Shown here: positions 22,883 to 35,559 of the stretch, piece after piece | Position numbering within the stretch: the stretch's first letter is position 1 | Layout of the letters: each line of letters opens with the position of its first letter | NCBI RefSeq assembly: GCF_032854445.1 | Contig: NC_088297.1 | Span: forward strand, 186,001-250,000 | Source of the DNA: Liolophura sinensis | Lineage: Eukaryota; Mollusca; Polyplacophora; Chitonida; Chitonidae | Direction: 5' to 3' | DNA: 64,000 nucleotides | Notes under the pieces: model-generated | The model's input: only the letters and a program-made list of their open reading frames with translations | Database searches by the model: none | What the model was told of the DNA's origin: nothing | Made by a program: the position numbers and the translations under genes

Positions 22883-23314
22883 CCGATTGCTTATTGACAC
22901 TAGCTTTCCTACGAACGGCGAAAGTCGAAAAAATCCACCAATCTAATGCCCAAGGCAAGGATTGAACTCTCGTTTCCCTCGGTTGATTCAAGAACAATGT
23001 GTACGTCACTTGGGTACATGGGAAAGTTCTCCAAGAACTTGCCAAAACTCAGTGGTTTTCCTCAGGCACTCCAGTTTCCCCTACCCTTAAAACTGGCAGG
23101 TATTGTACAAGTAAAAGATCCTAGAGTATGGCTTTATCCATTTATGAACTAAATTAATATATAATAAGTTTATAAGAAAATAAATAATTAAAATAATTAA
23201 ACATAAAGTTTGTAACCTTAGCATTTGTGTCAGTACTGTGGTGTTGGTGATTATAAGAAATGAACCAATGAATCAATCAGCATGAAGTAAGCTGCTCGTT
23301 TACTAACCTTCCCA

Positions 23315-23566
23315 GGGGCCTCTGTGCCCGAAGTGGTTCGAACGCCAGCACTGAGCAGTGACCCAGGAGCCTCTCACCTATTCGATTGTTGTGAGTTCAA
23401 TTCCAGCTTCGCGTTGGCTTCCTCTCGGGCCGTATGTGCACAGGAAAGTCCCTCAGCAACACGCGGATGGTCGTGGGTTTCCTCCCACCATAATGGTGGC
23501 CGTCGTCTTATAAGTGAAATATTCTTGAGTACGGTGTAAAACACCAATCAAGTAAATAAAATAAAA
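23315..23566 (+). mobile_element. SINE-A inserted at the exon 2 donor site
   Basis: A SINE-A copy of 252 bp with a diverged head (GGGGCCTCTGTGCCCGAAGT), B box GAGTTCAATTCC and an AAGTAAATAAAATAAAA tail. It is flanked by an exact 14-bp duplication TACTAACCTTCCCA at 23301-23314 and 23567-23580. The right copy contains the last seven bases of exon 2 and its GT donor, so the insertion duplicated the splice site and left the working one intact. The copy is antisense to the gene. Confidence 0.92.
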
Positions 23567-23573
23567 TACTAAC

Positions 23574-23713
23574 CTTCCCATGTCGAGGGCCTGTCCGAGC
23601 CGTCCCTCTGTATAGTTTTTGTGTGAACCACTTTACTCTTCATTAGGATCCTCTTTGTAATCATCTGAGCCGCCAACGCCGCCAACTCTATCTCGTTACA
23701 AACTCGGAAGATC
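23574..23713 (-). CDS. Coding exon 2 (novel protein)
   Basis: Internal exon of 140 nt with acceptor TTCTGTATACAG and donor GTTAGT. It starts with one base that completes Trp58 from exon 1, then gives 46 codons and one leftover base. The other two frames are closed by early stops. The product begins IFRVCNEIELAALAAQMITK, an amphipathic helix-like run, followed by a basic stretch (KRILMKSKVVHTK) and IQRDGSDRPSTWE. The family is not recognised. The 5' splice site lies inside a 14-bp target-site duplication made by a SINE that inserted just downstream of the exon in gene sense. An identical copy of the donor therefore sits 266 bp further into the intron. Using that distal copy would add antisense SINE sequence and shift the frame. 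Confidence 0.82.
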
Positions 23714-25489
23714 CTGTATACAGAAAGAAAGACAGGTTTTGTAATACAGTTTAAAAAAAAGAAGCAGACAACGTAGACCTCCTTTATAAATAAAGATTTA
23801 TATCCTTCTTGCCCATGAACATCTTTTAATTTATTGTGAAAGTATAGGTCAAAGACAGCAAGAAGAAATTAACCCAAAGGACAAAATACTCACACTTCTG
23901 ATATAACTAATGAGAAGTATCTCTGGGCCAGTTAACATTGACTGTACGAAAACTATCTATATATGAAAATGATGAGGCATTTTCCCTGCCTCAGGGGAAA
24001 ACCGCTTGTCCAGTTATACAATCATTTCTCGCCTGCCACAATGACTGATACCCGAGAAGACAAGACAGCTACGCTCGCGTCTGTTATGAATTCATTTTGT
24101 AACTGTGTGAAAATTTGATTCATTGTCCAAGATGACTAATGTAAAATAAAAATGTAAGAATGGATACTGTCCAAGATGACTTCGAATTATTCAGACGAAT
24201 TGATTCTTAACGTTATGTGTACTGTTGATCAACTAAGCATCTGTGACTATAACACCGTCCCTAGAGGACATCAGTAATATTTACAATAGCTACACCATCT
24301 TATTTGCCCACGATAAACATAACAGATCCCGAGGAAACATCTGCCGTGTACATAACTAGGATATCATAAAAGAAAGAACACGGTATAATTTTGGCCTTGA
24401 CTGGCGTGAGAACAGATGAAAACGTTCTTATGCATATTTATTGCTTTTTTATACAGAAAATAATACATATACCCAGTTCTTCCATATATATCTGAGAAGA
24501 ATAACGATAGGTTAGGCTATCGCCTTTCGTGACAGAGCGGCAGAGTAACAGCGGATTCATGGCCTTAAGTAACCCTGCCCGAGGCCGCCATTTCTAATAA
24601 AGATACAAGGCCGTTAATAACAGACGGTACAAACTTGGCAGGTCTGATGAATATAATACGAATTTACGGCTTTAATCAATTTGGACATCGCTCCGTAAAG
24701 CGTGCCGTCAGACAAAGCCGCGGGGAAATAGACTATTAATCCAAATGAGTGATTTTACTGCGGAGCTGAAAGTTCTTCATTTTCTACCAATCAGTGTCTC
24801 GCCAGATTGATGTCCTCGAAGCTATAGTCAAATGAAATTAGGTGGTAAATCACGGGGTTTTGGGCAATAATGAGCGATTCGTTTCTAAAAGTGTAATTTG
24901 TGTATACAAAAATGGATAATGAATGTTTTAGATAATAATATCCGCGAGCACAATTAACGAGACTGGAGCTATGTGGACAAATATAGGTAAACCTTGATGA
25001 AGCGTTCGCACTGACTGTGGCGAAATACGACAATAATCCTATCTCACATTAACAGAGGAGTCACTATCTATTTGTGTTCACATTTGTGGCCCACACTTTC
25101 CGCTTGCAAACCACGTGCCCACCCATTTGTTCGCTAAAGTGGAACCACTGACCAGATTATACCCAGATGTATTCAAATTGATGCTCTCGTGACGTTTTCG
25201 AAGCATTAAATTAAGGGCCGTTACAGTCTGGAAATGGGCCCAAAGTTAATAGGCAATGGTGGGTTGTATAGGTTAGTTCGGCATGCAATGTTTGTTTCAG
25301 GTATGCCCTCACGTTTAACTGGCCAAATGCAATACACGAATGCATACAAACCGGATTTAGTGTACACATCTCTACAGTATAGAGAGTGAAACCAGAGCAG
25401 CGATGCCTCTTGTAAATTTCCATCATTGAGGCCTCTACTTCAATCGCATTTGAAAATGCCTAAAAAGCAACAACTTTTCAACCCCATTG

Positions 25490-25925
<436 letters not shown>

Positions 25926-26619
25926 ATTGATTAGTAGTTTTAGCAACAGGCTCTAGACACTTACCCGGGGGATTGTGCTTGGTCAATTTTACTGCCGTTC
26001 AAAGATTCACTGCAAATCCGTTTTGACTGAGCAAGTCAACTGCCTCAAGGCTATTCGAAAACTTTCGAAGACATTCCAGGAATGCTGTTTTACGGCCTGC
26101 TACAACGACTGTCGAGGGTGGGAAGACCGTCACGGAAGGGCCGCGAGGCATGTCATCTGTTGCAGACTAAATTGTAATTCTAGTTTTCTCCACACGCAAA
26201 GTGGTCTTCCAGGAACAAGCTCCCAATGTTAGTAACAGGTGCCAGTTAACAGGTGCCTTATGATAGCTATTTCACGACTATTCTAATCATTTATGTTTTA
26301 ATGATACTGTTGAACACTATATGATGTATAACGTATGAGGATTACCGTTGAACATCTGGTAACCGCTTCGGTAGCCCAGTATTTACAGCGTCCTTTTCGA
26401 CACGGGAAGCCCTACATAGTCCATGTAAGTATATTATACACAGGATGATACTAGTAAGTGTCAGAAAATATTTCTTGGTTGAGGCATTTCCGGTGTACAT
26501 TTTGAGAACTGTTAACAACAGACATGTTTTTATGACGTTATAACGAGGAGTAGATGTAAAGATAAAGATATGGACCTAACGTTAGCACATGTAACTAACA
26601 ATACAGTTACTGGACAGGC

Positions 26620-27240
26620 AAAGAATGGATTATGACAGAAGCACATCTATTGTCATACAACGTCGACAATTAACGAAAAGCTCAAATTTTGTCTCTGATG
26701 TGGTTTAAACAGCAGTAGAGCAACACTAACAATACAACAATCGATTAGCCGGTGAAAAATAACCCAACAAAGATGCACAGTGGTAATGGGGTGAACATGT
26801 CGCATCGGCAAATGAAAAGTAAATGTCTTTTTTGTAGAATTTAAGTTTGCTGGTTGTTTTTGACCAATGTAACACCGGTTATACGTGCGAGGGAGATGAC
26901 CACTGAAGTAGTCAAAGGCATTCTCTCTAGACTTGAGAGAGGAAGCCGTGTGCAAAGTTCGACACATTGATTACATAGATGAGGTGCAAATCTTCAGACA
27001 AGAACTCGTGAGGCCTTGTTGAACAATTACATTATGTAGACATTGCCCACAAAAGCTAGCACGCCGTTTTGTACATTCTACCATTCCAGGCGATAAATTA
27101 CGCCTGCCTTCCACCAGTTTTTCCTACCACGAATCATCAGACGCTGTTTTTGTTTGCCGATAAAGAATTAAGTCCTACGGACGGTGAAGAAAACGAAGAG
27201 AAGGATGACAGTGAAGTGCAACAAGGGCCTAAGCTGACTT
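26620..27240 (+). repeat. Dispersed block, copy 1 of 5
   Basis: Shares with the copy at 32.5-33.4 kb GTGCAAATCTTCAGACA, TTGTTGAACA.TTACAT.A.GTAGAC, and CCATTCCAGGCGATAAATTA then CGCCTGCCTTCC. It has no intact coding frame. Confidence 0.7.
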
Positions 27241-27377
27241 GAAGCCGTGGTCTCGAGATTAGGCATGAGACAAATCATGAAGAATAGCCCGCGCATCATG
27301 TTACCACGCCCGAACGCGGATAACATGTCAAATCACACAGTTTCCAAACTCCATGCGGCGCAACTAAACACAAAAGG

Positions 27378-27403
27378 TTTTTCATCTCTGCAGAGATGAA
27401 AAA
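27378..27403. repeat. Perfect 26-bp palindrome, no loop
   Basis: TTTTTCATCTCTG followed directly by its exact reverse complement, centred on CTGCAG. In intron 1. Confidence 0.95.
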
Positions 27404-27633
27404 TAACTATAAAGGAAACCCAGGTATAACCTGACAGCCTTCAATAACTAAAAACCATTACACCAGATTCTTTCTAACGCGTTCACTTTTAACTAACACT
27501 ACAAAGAAATGAGGACCAAAACAAAAGAATAAAATATACAACTGTCACATTAACTCAACCGTGATGTAAATTATATAATGGGAAGCAAACACTAAACATG
27601 AAATTCAATATTGACTATTTTAAAGATTTACGT

Positions 27634-27818
27634 ATAGAAGCCGGACAAGCACGTGTTTATCGCTTCGTGCCATCGTACTATCGCTTTGTTGCCATCGTGT
27701 CATCGTTCGCGCCATCAATACTCACGTGACCAGAGCCGTGTGTGGTGGTCTTTATTGTTATTTTCCACTCCTGACAGCTTGGTGCGATGGTGCGATGATA
27801 GTCTTATCCGGCTTCCAT
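27634..27818. mobile_element. MITE-like element with short inverted ends
   Basis: ATAGAAGCCGGACAAG at the left and CTTATCCGGCTTCCAT at the right are inverted copies (14 of 16). Inner GCCATCG and CGATGGTGCGATGATA motifs are also inverted. The inner sequence is non-coding. Confidence 0.5.
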
Positions 27819-28211
27819 AATTGTGAGAGCTGCAATTGGTGTAGGAAAAAAACTCTACTCACATTAATAGCATTATAGTGATCTAGAATAACGAACATTG
27901 CTTGATCACTATTGACGACAACGTGTTGGTTTATATATGGTTGGGCGGGGGCGTAAAGAATCCTGAATCGTGATTTACTGTAGTCCTTGGTGATTTATAG
28001 TCCTTAAGTCAAATCATTGTACAGTCGATAACTCGAACCTTTTTTCCGATGGACTGCAGTGTAGATGTGTGTAAAGTGAAAAGGTAATTAGAAAAGTGAT
28101 GGATTTGTCTTTAGCTCGTAAAACAATGTTAATGTAATCAGGGAGAAAGCGAGCCGACAAAGATGGCCATTAGAGAATTGAAAAATATGAGGATGGCGTT
28201 GTATGTATGCG

Positions 28212-28262
28212 AAAGAAAAAAAAAAACAAAAACAAAAAACAAAAAAAAAAAAACAAAAACAC
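28212..28262. repeat. A-rich tract with AAAAAC units
   Basis: About 50 bp of A with regular C. A 67-codon Lys-rich frame across it is an artefact. Confidence 0.9.
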
Positions 28263-28424
28263 CGGCTTCTCTTAAAGATAAAAACTACCAGTCTGAGAAT
28301 AATATTAGCTAAGTGTTATTCCCGAATCTTGTGTATGGTAATGTCCACAACAACATCCATGTACATTCCTCTCTACGCACTTCTTTCGTTTTTTCGACAG
28401 ATTTAGCGCCAATTAAGGAATGGT

Positions 28425-28600
28425 GGATCGTTTATTTGTATTTCACGCAATGCGCAAGAATTTTTCACTTATGAACGCCATCATGTAGTGACAAACCACC
28501 TGACCTGAAAGCCGCGACCCTAAACAGCCATAACCGGGACGCGACCTCATTGCTCAAGCGACAAGGACGCGACCTCATTGCTCAAGCGACAAGGACCCTC
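28425..28600 (-). mobile_element. Degraded SINE-A with 28-bp duplication
   Basis: AAGAATTTTTCACTTATGAA and CGCGACCTCATTGCTCAAGC recall the reverse SINE-A. The latter is repeated in a 28-bp duplication at 28538-28595. Confidence 0.45.
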
Positions 28601-29399
28601 TGACAAAGGAGAAATTATTTTGTTTAACTCAGTGAGCCAGAACCTTGCATGACACATTAGGATACCCGTTCAGATCATTCACTACTACCGAATGTTTTCC
28701 ATTTACGTGAAATCCAGAAATAGTGTAAATAAGAAACAAGGCTTCTTGGCTCAAGACTAAATATTGTGGCGTCTCCAAGACAGTGATGATTGCAAAATAA
28801 ACTACCAAGATATTCAGTCACAAGGAAGTACCCGTGTTTTGCAGTTCCAGTACTTCTGTAAATGTTTATTTATCTTCTTAAAGTCAGGTGTTTCAGAGAT
28901 ATAATAATAGAGGTCTCGACTTCTCTTTGTTACAGGAAGGAAGTTTTTTTTTTACTTTCGTTGTAGTTAGTAAGTGCGATGATCAACATAAGTATGGTGA
29001 AAAGACGCAGATAAAATCGCACAAACCCGTCTCTGCTCGTTAGATATCTAACAACTCCTCTGAAATTAATGGCTCGCAGTCAGAGTTGATAAGATCTGCC
29101 TGATTCTAAACCTTTTAACACGTATCATTGAAAGGGGCGTCTGTAAGAACCGTATGTGTAGGCCTATATACACGGTCAGCCATGGGCGTAACAAGATCCG
29201 ACATATTTCATTACAAATATCCCATATCCTTCGTTACACAAATGCCAATTTTTATTTCCCCGTTGACTACATGTATGTACAGGAAATGCTTATTTGACGG
29301 ATAGAACTGCAGGTGTGTATAGCTGGAGGGAGTCGCAGAGTAAGCTGATTTGTGCATCGAACAATGAAAGCCAAATTACGAGGGTCATAGGTGGACGAC

Positions 29400-29690
29400 G
29401 CCATTTTCTCAATCTCTTTTTCCATTAAGAATTGTGGCGTGAAATTACCGAATAGCTCGTCTCAGCTGGATATAGTCTGAAACTTCCTGCTCGGCCCCAG
29501 GGTCACGGTAGGGCGGAGGAATAACTGGTAGAGTAATGGTGGACACTCGTCTGAGTCTAGCGGAGACGCTGTCCGCTAACAGTGATGGGTGGATGGGTGT
29601 ATATCTTGACATACCAGTGAAGGAGCTGTCGGAGAGAAATTACAGCATGTAGATATTCCCGAGAGGCTAATGGGCCCCCAGGGATATAGA
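29400..29690 (+). repeat. Dispersed block, copy 2 of 5 (weak)
   Basis: GGACGACGCCATTTTCTCAA, GTGAAATTACCGAATA, a CTCGGCCCCAGGGTCACGG segment and GAAATTACAGCATGTAGATA align in order and spacing with copies 4 and 5. Confidence 0.45.
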
Positions 29691-29968
29691 GATACTTTGT
29701 CTGCAGGTTAAATTCTCCCTCACTTCACTGAGTTTTCTTGGTCGCTCATCAGGGCCCAACTGTTCGAAAGTGTAGTACATGTAGCTAATACCAGTATTAA
29801 GTCATATTTTAAATTCAAAAGTTTAACCAAACTTAGAATGTAATGAAGTTGTCCAAAGTATAAAAGCAGCAGATTTACTTCTTATTTAATATACTGCTAT
29901 GCAATTGTTCTAGAGTTAAGTACAAAACTGAACACTTGGCTTAAAGTTAAATCTGGTATTAAGTCTTA

Positions 29969-30062
29969 ACACGTTCCTCCCACCATAATGCTGGCCGCCG
30001 TCGTATAAGTGAAATATTCTTGAGTACAGCGTAAAACACCAAGCAGATAAATAAATAAATAA
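29969..30062 (+). mobile_element. SINE-A, 5'-truncated, with target-site duplication
   Basis: Starts in CCTCCCACCATAATGCTGGC and ends in an AAATAAATAAATAAA tail. Flanked by ATTAAGTCTTA at 29958-29968 and 30063-30073. Confidence 0.9.
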
Positions 30063-30162
30063 ATTAAGTCTTAGAACAGTCTTGAATAACCAGACTCTGG
30101 GGTTTAGTTTATGGTCGGATCGAATAGCGTCTCACTGACGGCAACAGGAAAAACTGTTATTG

Positions 30163-30308
30163 TTTATTTATTTATTTATTTATTTGATTGGTGTTTTACG
30201 CCGTACTCAAGAACATTTCACTTATACGACGGCGGCCAGCATTACGGTGGGTGGAAACCGGGCAGAGCCCGGTGGAAACCCACGACCATCCGCGGTTGCT
30301 GGCAGACC
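30163..30308 (-). mobile_element. SINE-A, 5'-truncated, with target-site duplication
   Basis: Reverse copy ending at GGTTGCTGGCAGACC, with the head absent. Flanked by AAACTGTTATTG at 30151-30162 and 30309-30320. Confidence 0.9.
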
Positions 30309-30930
30309 AAACTGTTATTGAAGTGAAGCGGAATAAAACATACTAGGGTAAACGAGCTACATTTCGCCCATGTAAGTGCATTGTTAGAGGTACATAAAAG
30401 TAAACCTTTCGTGCTAAAACTTACCTTTTCCAGTAGGATACCACACAAATCTCACAATACCTTTTTAAAGATAAACAAAACTCTGACAATTTAGTCATGG
30501 GCGCCTACCGTAATCCAAACGGATTGTTCTTAACCTCTAAGATGGCCCACTTCAAGTTCTATGGACAGTTGTCATTTGTCACAAGTGGGCTCTAAACATC
30601 GTCAACACAGAGGCGTTTGGTCTGTAAGTTAAATGTAAGCGTTTTGTGGCAATGCAATCCTAGTTTTTTTTCTGGCACAATGAATATTTCCTATTCCTGC
30701 GTACACACTGGATATAAAATTAATACACAGTAAGTAATATCACAGCAAATATGAAAGACGGAAATGGAAATTCTTTATTGTTGGTAATAGTAAGTTGCTA
30801 GATGTTGCTAGTGCAAAATTACATCTAAAATATAGTAACATGGGAACGCAGGCTGAAGATATGTTTACTTATAAACACTTACATATCTAGGCATGCAAAC
30901 AGCATTAACACCTTGAAATGAGAAAGGCAG

Positions 30931-31160
30931 GGGGGGGGGGGGGAGCGCTCAGTTGGTTCGCGCGCAGCGGAGTCTTTCACCAATGCGGTCGCTGTGAGTT
31001 CAAGTCCAGCTCATGCTGCCTTCCACTCCGGCCGTACGTGGGAAGGTCTGCCAACAACCTGCTCTGCCCGGTTTCCTCCCACCATAATGCTGGCCAACGT
31101 CGTATAAGTGAAACTTTCTTAAAACGGCTTGAAACACCAATCAAATAAATAAATAAACAA
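30931..31160 (+). mobile_element. SINE-A, near full length, internally deleted
   Basis: A poly-G run replaces the first bases, followed by CTCAGTTGGTTCGCGCGCAG. B box GAGTTCAAGTCC is intact. A deletion removes the GGATGGTCGTGGG segment. Confidence 0.85.
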
Positions 31161-32121
31161 ACTGAAATCAGAGTGAGCTACCCACGACAGCTCGATTTGA
31201 TGACGAGCGGTCATACGTATAGGGTTACTGTTTGAATACAACAGCTTCATTAGACATGTGTGCCATCAAACACGAGTTTCTAAAATGCCACAGGTGTGTG
31301 TAACGGAAGGCCAGTTGCTGTCAAGACGTTATGGAAGGGTAAAACTTCACACTAAAACTGCTGATTCGTCTAAGCATGAATACATTCATAGGTGTCTGTA
31401 CTTATGTCGGGTAAGTAAAGTTAAAATATAATGAATGACTTAGACCAGGGCAGTGGCATAATTGGGGAAAAATTGTCACAGGTAGATCAATTTACATCAG
31501 TTAGAATTTTATTCTAACTGTCCATGAAAATGTTTAAATAGTAGCAAATCACACGCCCTCTAGCACCATGCATGGCTTAAGCAGAATTAGGTAAAATGCT
31601 AAAATGTCACTTGCATTGTACAATGTAAAATGATAAAATGTTACTTGCATTTTATTACACAAAATGCTGTATTTTTATTACATTTTTAAAAATTCAAAAT
31701 GCTGTACCCTTATTACATTTATAAACATACCCTAATATTAAAACAATGCACAGAGGCCAGAGGTCAGAGGTCGGGGCTGCTTAGTTCACCAACAGAAAGC
31801 CGGGTTTTTCAAGAATAGAGTATAAGAAAAGAAACACAATTTCTTGTCAAACAGAACGCACAGTGGGAAGACGAAAGGGATTTTCAATTTTTGCTTTCAC
31901 TCACGGTGTTTAGAATTGACCTGCAAATACGATCAATCTACACACTCAGACAAACATCCATAGATAGAGAGGTCATACTTCCGTTGTCAGCCATTGCCGG
32001 TGTACAAACATGAATTGATGACAGAGTTGACAAGCCTTTGAAAAGCTTAGGTGCGACTGAACAAAGAATAAGTGTAAAATGTGGAATAGGGTACAGTTTT
32101 AACTTGCTCCTAAAAAGGAAC

Positions 32122-32374
32122 CGCGGCCTCCGTGGCTCATGTGGTTAGCGCGCTAGCGCAGCGTAATGACCCAGGAGCCACTCACCAATGAGGTCGCTAT
32201 GAGTTCAAGCCCAGCTCATGCTGGCTTCCTCTCCGGCCGTAGAAGCAACCTGCAGATGGTTGTGGGTTTCACTCGGGCTCTGCCAGGTTTTCTCCCACCT
32301 TAATGCTGGCCGCCGTCATATAACTGAAATATTTTTGAGTACGGCGTAAAACACCAATCAAATAAATAAATCAG
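32122..32374 (+). mobile_element. SINE-A, full length, with target-site duplication
   Basis: CGCGGCCTCCGTGGCTCATG through an AAATAAATAAAT tail. Flanked by TAAAAAGGAAC at 32111-32121 and 32375-32385. Confidence 0.92.
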
Positions 32375-32499
32375 TAAAAAGGAACGCCACATTTGGCCCG
32401 TGTAATCGACAGTATCTACTAGGCACGTAGAGAATATACAGCAATATGGTACAAGCTAAGTTAGTCGGACAATGCCGTAAATCCAGGGAAAGAAGCCCA

Positions 32500-33370
32500 G
32501 ATTGTATATAGAATATGGCTTAAAACTGTTGTAGGACAACATTAACAATTAGCCAGCCGATCATCTGATAGAAAATAGTGCAGAAAAGTGCGCACTGGTA
32601 CAAACAGAATGCAGTGGCAAATGGAAATGCAGTAAGCAGGTGTGGTCGGACTTGCCACTTGACTATGACATGCAACCATTTGCAAACCATCATACTATCT
32701 ATGCTCTTGGGTCACATCGTTTCTCAACGTTTTCAAATATAATTGTATATGCTGTTAGGCTTGGGAAGCAAAGAATGTCAGCACCCTGAATATGAACGTA
32801 AAGTCATCAGCATTAGAGACACGAGTCTAGTTCAAATTGAACGAAGACCATCTCAGCGCAGTTTCAATTAACACCCAGGGCTGTCTGACTGGATGACGAA
32901 GGTGAGAGGCATGCAGAGTGGTCAAGTTTTGACACGGCCAGACATGGAAAAGGATGACCAGTTAAATAATCCAGTCACATTCTGTCTGGACCTGATGGAG
33001 GCAGCAGTGTACAAACCTATACATGTTGATTAGCTGATGAGTGCAAATCTTCAGACACTATCTCGCAAGGTGTTGTTGAACAGTTACATCAGGTAGACTT
33101 TGCCCACCAAGGGTGGCACGCCGTCTTGTACATCTCTACAATTTCAGGCGATAAATTACGCCTGACTTCTCTCAACTTCCCTAGCCAAATGATCAGACGC
33201 TTGTTAATTGGCGGTAAAATGAATGGTAAAGAAGCTGGAGAGGGGAAGGATGACGGTGAATTGCCGCGAGGCATTAAGCCAACCCCAGATAAAATAGCCG
33301 TTTTACTCACACACGACAAGTTTGGGCGTAATCTCCATAGTTATAGGTCGTGGACAATTTTCAACTTTTT
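32500..33370 (+). repeat. Dispersed block, copy 3 of 5
   Basis: The longest copy. It contains ACTTTGCCCACCAAGGGTGG, CACGCCGTCTTGTAC and AGGCGATAAATTACGCCTGA, then CCGCGAGGCATTAAGCC shared with copy 4. Translations of copies 3 and 4 on either strand keep similar words but are frame-broken. Confidence 0.7.
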
Positions 33371-33465
33371 AAATTGTTTACTGGGATATATGAACAAAAA
33401 CGAAATTCTCTCTCGCCCCACAATTTTCACTGGTCGGCAATTTAAAATGTACTGATGTATTCCCT

Positions 33466-33525
33466 AATGATGATGTAGATGATGATGATGATGATGATGG
33501 TGATGGTGATGATGATGGTGATGGT
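33466..33525. repeat. (GAT)n microsatellite
   Basis: About 60 bp of GAT with GGT and GTA variants. In intron 1. Confidence 0.95.
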
Positions 33526-34567
33526 ATCTTATAATAGTAAGGTATGACGTGCATATATGTGAATCAAGAAATATAGAAATCACCCAGATAATTCACAACA
33601 GACGGCTATTCTAACATTCCATTATGAAATAATGGGGCCATCAGGGAGAAAATAACACCGAAAACAACCGCTCTGTCCTTTTTGTTAATGTGTATTGGTC
33701 TAGGTTGTGTTGTTATGGTTTTGGGCAAGTCCATGACAATGGAATGGGTAGGAAATAAATCATCTAAACAGAGCGATGCAAATGAAAGACTAATAAATGC
33801 GCATTTCCCATCAACACCTCTCCATGTTAGTTCGAGCTCTAAATTTGAAAATAACAGTTTTGCGACGTCAGGGAAATGATGTTTTTAAGGAATTGAGGTC
33901 AAATTAATTAAAAAAAAAGTGCTGTCAGATTTATTTCATGGGGAAACTTATAGCTCAGTTGAAACTGAAATGGAAAAGCGCATCTTGAGATGGTAGCGTT
34001 GACGAGAATTTAAATGGCCATGTGGAGCCGATTTCGGCAGACTCAGGCCTGCTACTTCTTCAACCTGGGTCACACTCTGTGTCTGAATGACGTTAGGTAT
34101 GGAGCCAGACGTATTGACACAAGTCACATAGGCATCCGACAACTAAAAAGAGACAACGGTAGAGTGTAAAACACTGATCAAAGAGCGGCTTTGTTCTCTA
34201 GACGGCCCTCTAGCTGTATGTAACTCCTCAGGCTGGACTCCCGACATTATCCCATGTGTTACAACACCAGCGTGGCTCACAACAGTGGTAGCCCATGGCG
34301 CGGAGACAGCAGTTTATGTAGAGCCGAGTCCTTCATCACGGGAGATGAAGGAAACAGACGTTCTGAAAGCACAACCCAGACCCCCTCCCCATTTTATTAG
34401 CGAAATGGAACCGTCCCAGCGTCTATGACGAGGACGGCAACTGTTTATAAATTACCAATTTGAACACACTTCGTTCTCCATTGCTTTCAATGTTAAAATT
34501 TTTGAGGTAAGCTAGTATGGTTAACCACATGCATTATTAAAGTGAACTCCGACAAACGTGCCGTTCT

Positions 34568-34643
34568 GTCTTGGTAGCTCAGTTGGTAGAGCGGTATGAC
34601 TGAACATCTTAATTCTTAAGTTCGACTCTCACTCGTGGGCAGG
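34568..34643 (+). other. tRNA-like sequence (pseudogene or SINE head)
   Basis: The A-box region TAGCTCAGTTGGTAGAGC and the B-box region AGTTCGACTCTCACTC have tRNA spacing. The acceptor stem does not pair cleanly and no SINE body follows that I recognise, so I do not call a functional tRNA. Confidence 0.45.
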
Positions 34644-35559
34644 CCTTTCCACTGGTCTCGAGATAGCGCCGGTATATTCGTATATTCACTAATGATGACA
34701 GTTAAAGTCGATAATATTTAATGAGGGTATAGCAGGTGACCGTCTTTTATGGACATTAAGAGCAATACAGTGATCTGAAAGAACTGCCTGTGGTTATCAC
34801 CAACACGATGCAAAGCTAATGCCGCGTGAAGGACCTTATGCGAAATAAATATCAGGTGTGTTATATTTGTACAAAACTTCATGAAGGATGTTCGACTGTT
34901 TTGACGGTTTTGTCAGGACATCGCTTGGTGAAGGGTTTATAACAGAAATGCCTCTGTCAAATAGACTATTCACTTAAATGACATATTTAGTTTATTGAGC
35001 TGGCTGCTGTAGTGATTTACGGTAAGTTCCTACCAGAATGTGTAAAGCATGGAAACATGCTGTAAATTTGCAGTTGTGAAAGCAGTAAATTGGGGTATCA
35101 ACCGTAGCGATTTACGACAAGTTACTGCCAAAATGTATAAAACATGCAACACAGATATTTCCCCTTAATGGTTTAAACGATAGAATGGGAAAACCTGTAC
35201 ATCTGAAGGCGATACACATTGTATATATGTATCAAAAATCATTAGAGAATTATAGGTTACAGTTTAACATTCTAAGACAATTATCGAGGTAATTGTTGAA
35301 CAAGAATGGAAAAACCTGACAAATCCGCTACCCTTTGCCCAGGAAATGTGGCGCGTCTTGAAATGTGAGTGAATCTCAGCACGTTAGAAGATGATGATGG
35401 TGCAACAGAGTAATAGGTCTATGATAGATCATTGTTTTGTGACATGTCGCAGATGTGTGCTAACTGCTGGTTATTTACAGTCAAACTGATTTAGTAAAGA
35501 TGATCGCCTATATTACTAAGAAGAAGAGTCTGAACGAAAGCTCTGGAGGATAACAAACG

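Larger units (their letters stand above)
17666..23573 (-). other. Intron 2 (5.9 kb)
   Basis: GTTAGT to TTTGCTTACAG. It holds a 133-bp tandem array, a dimeric SINE, a perfect hairpin, a 64-bp array, a 19-bp array and two full-length SINE-A copies in opposite orientations. Between 21280 and 22135 I see nothing recognisable. Confidence 0.75.

Noticed and set aside
34568-34643. Functional tRNA gene
   Set aside because: A and B boxes are present, but the acceptor stem does not pair well. More likely a tRNA pseudogene or SINE head.
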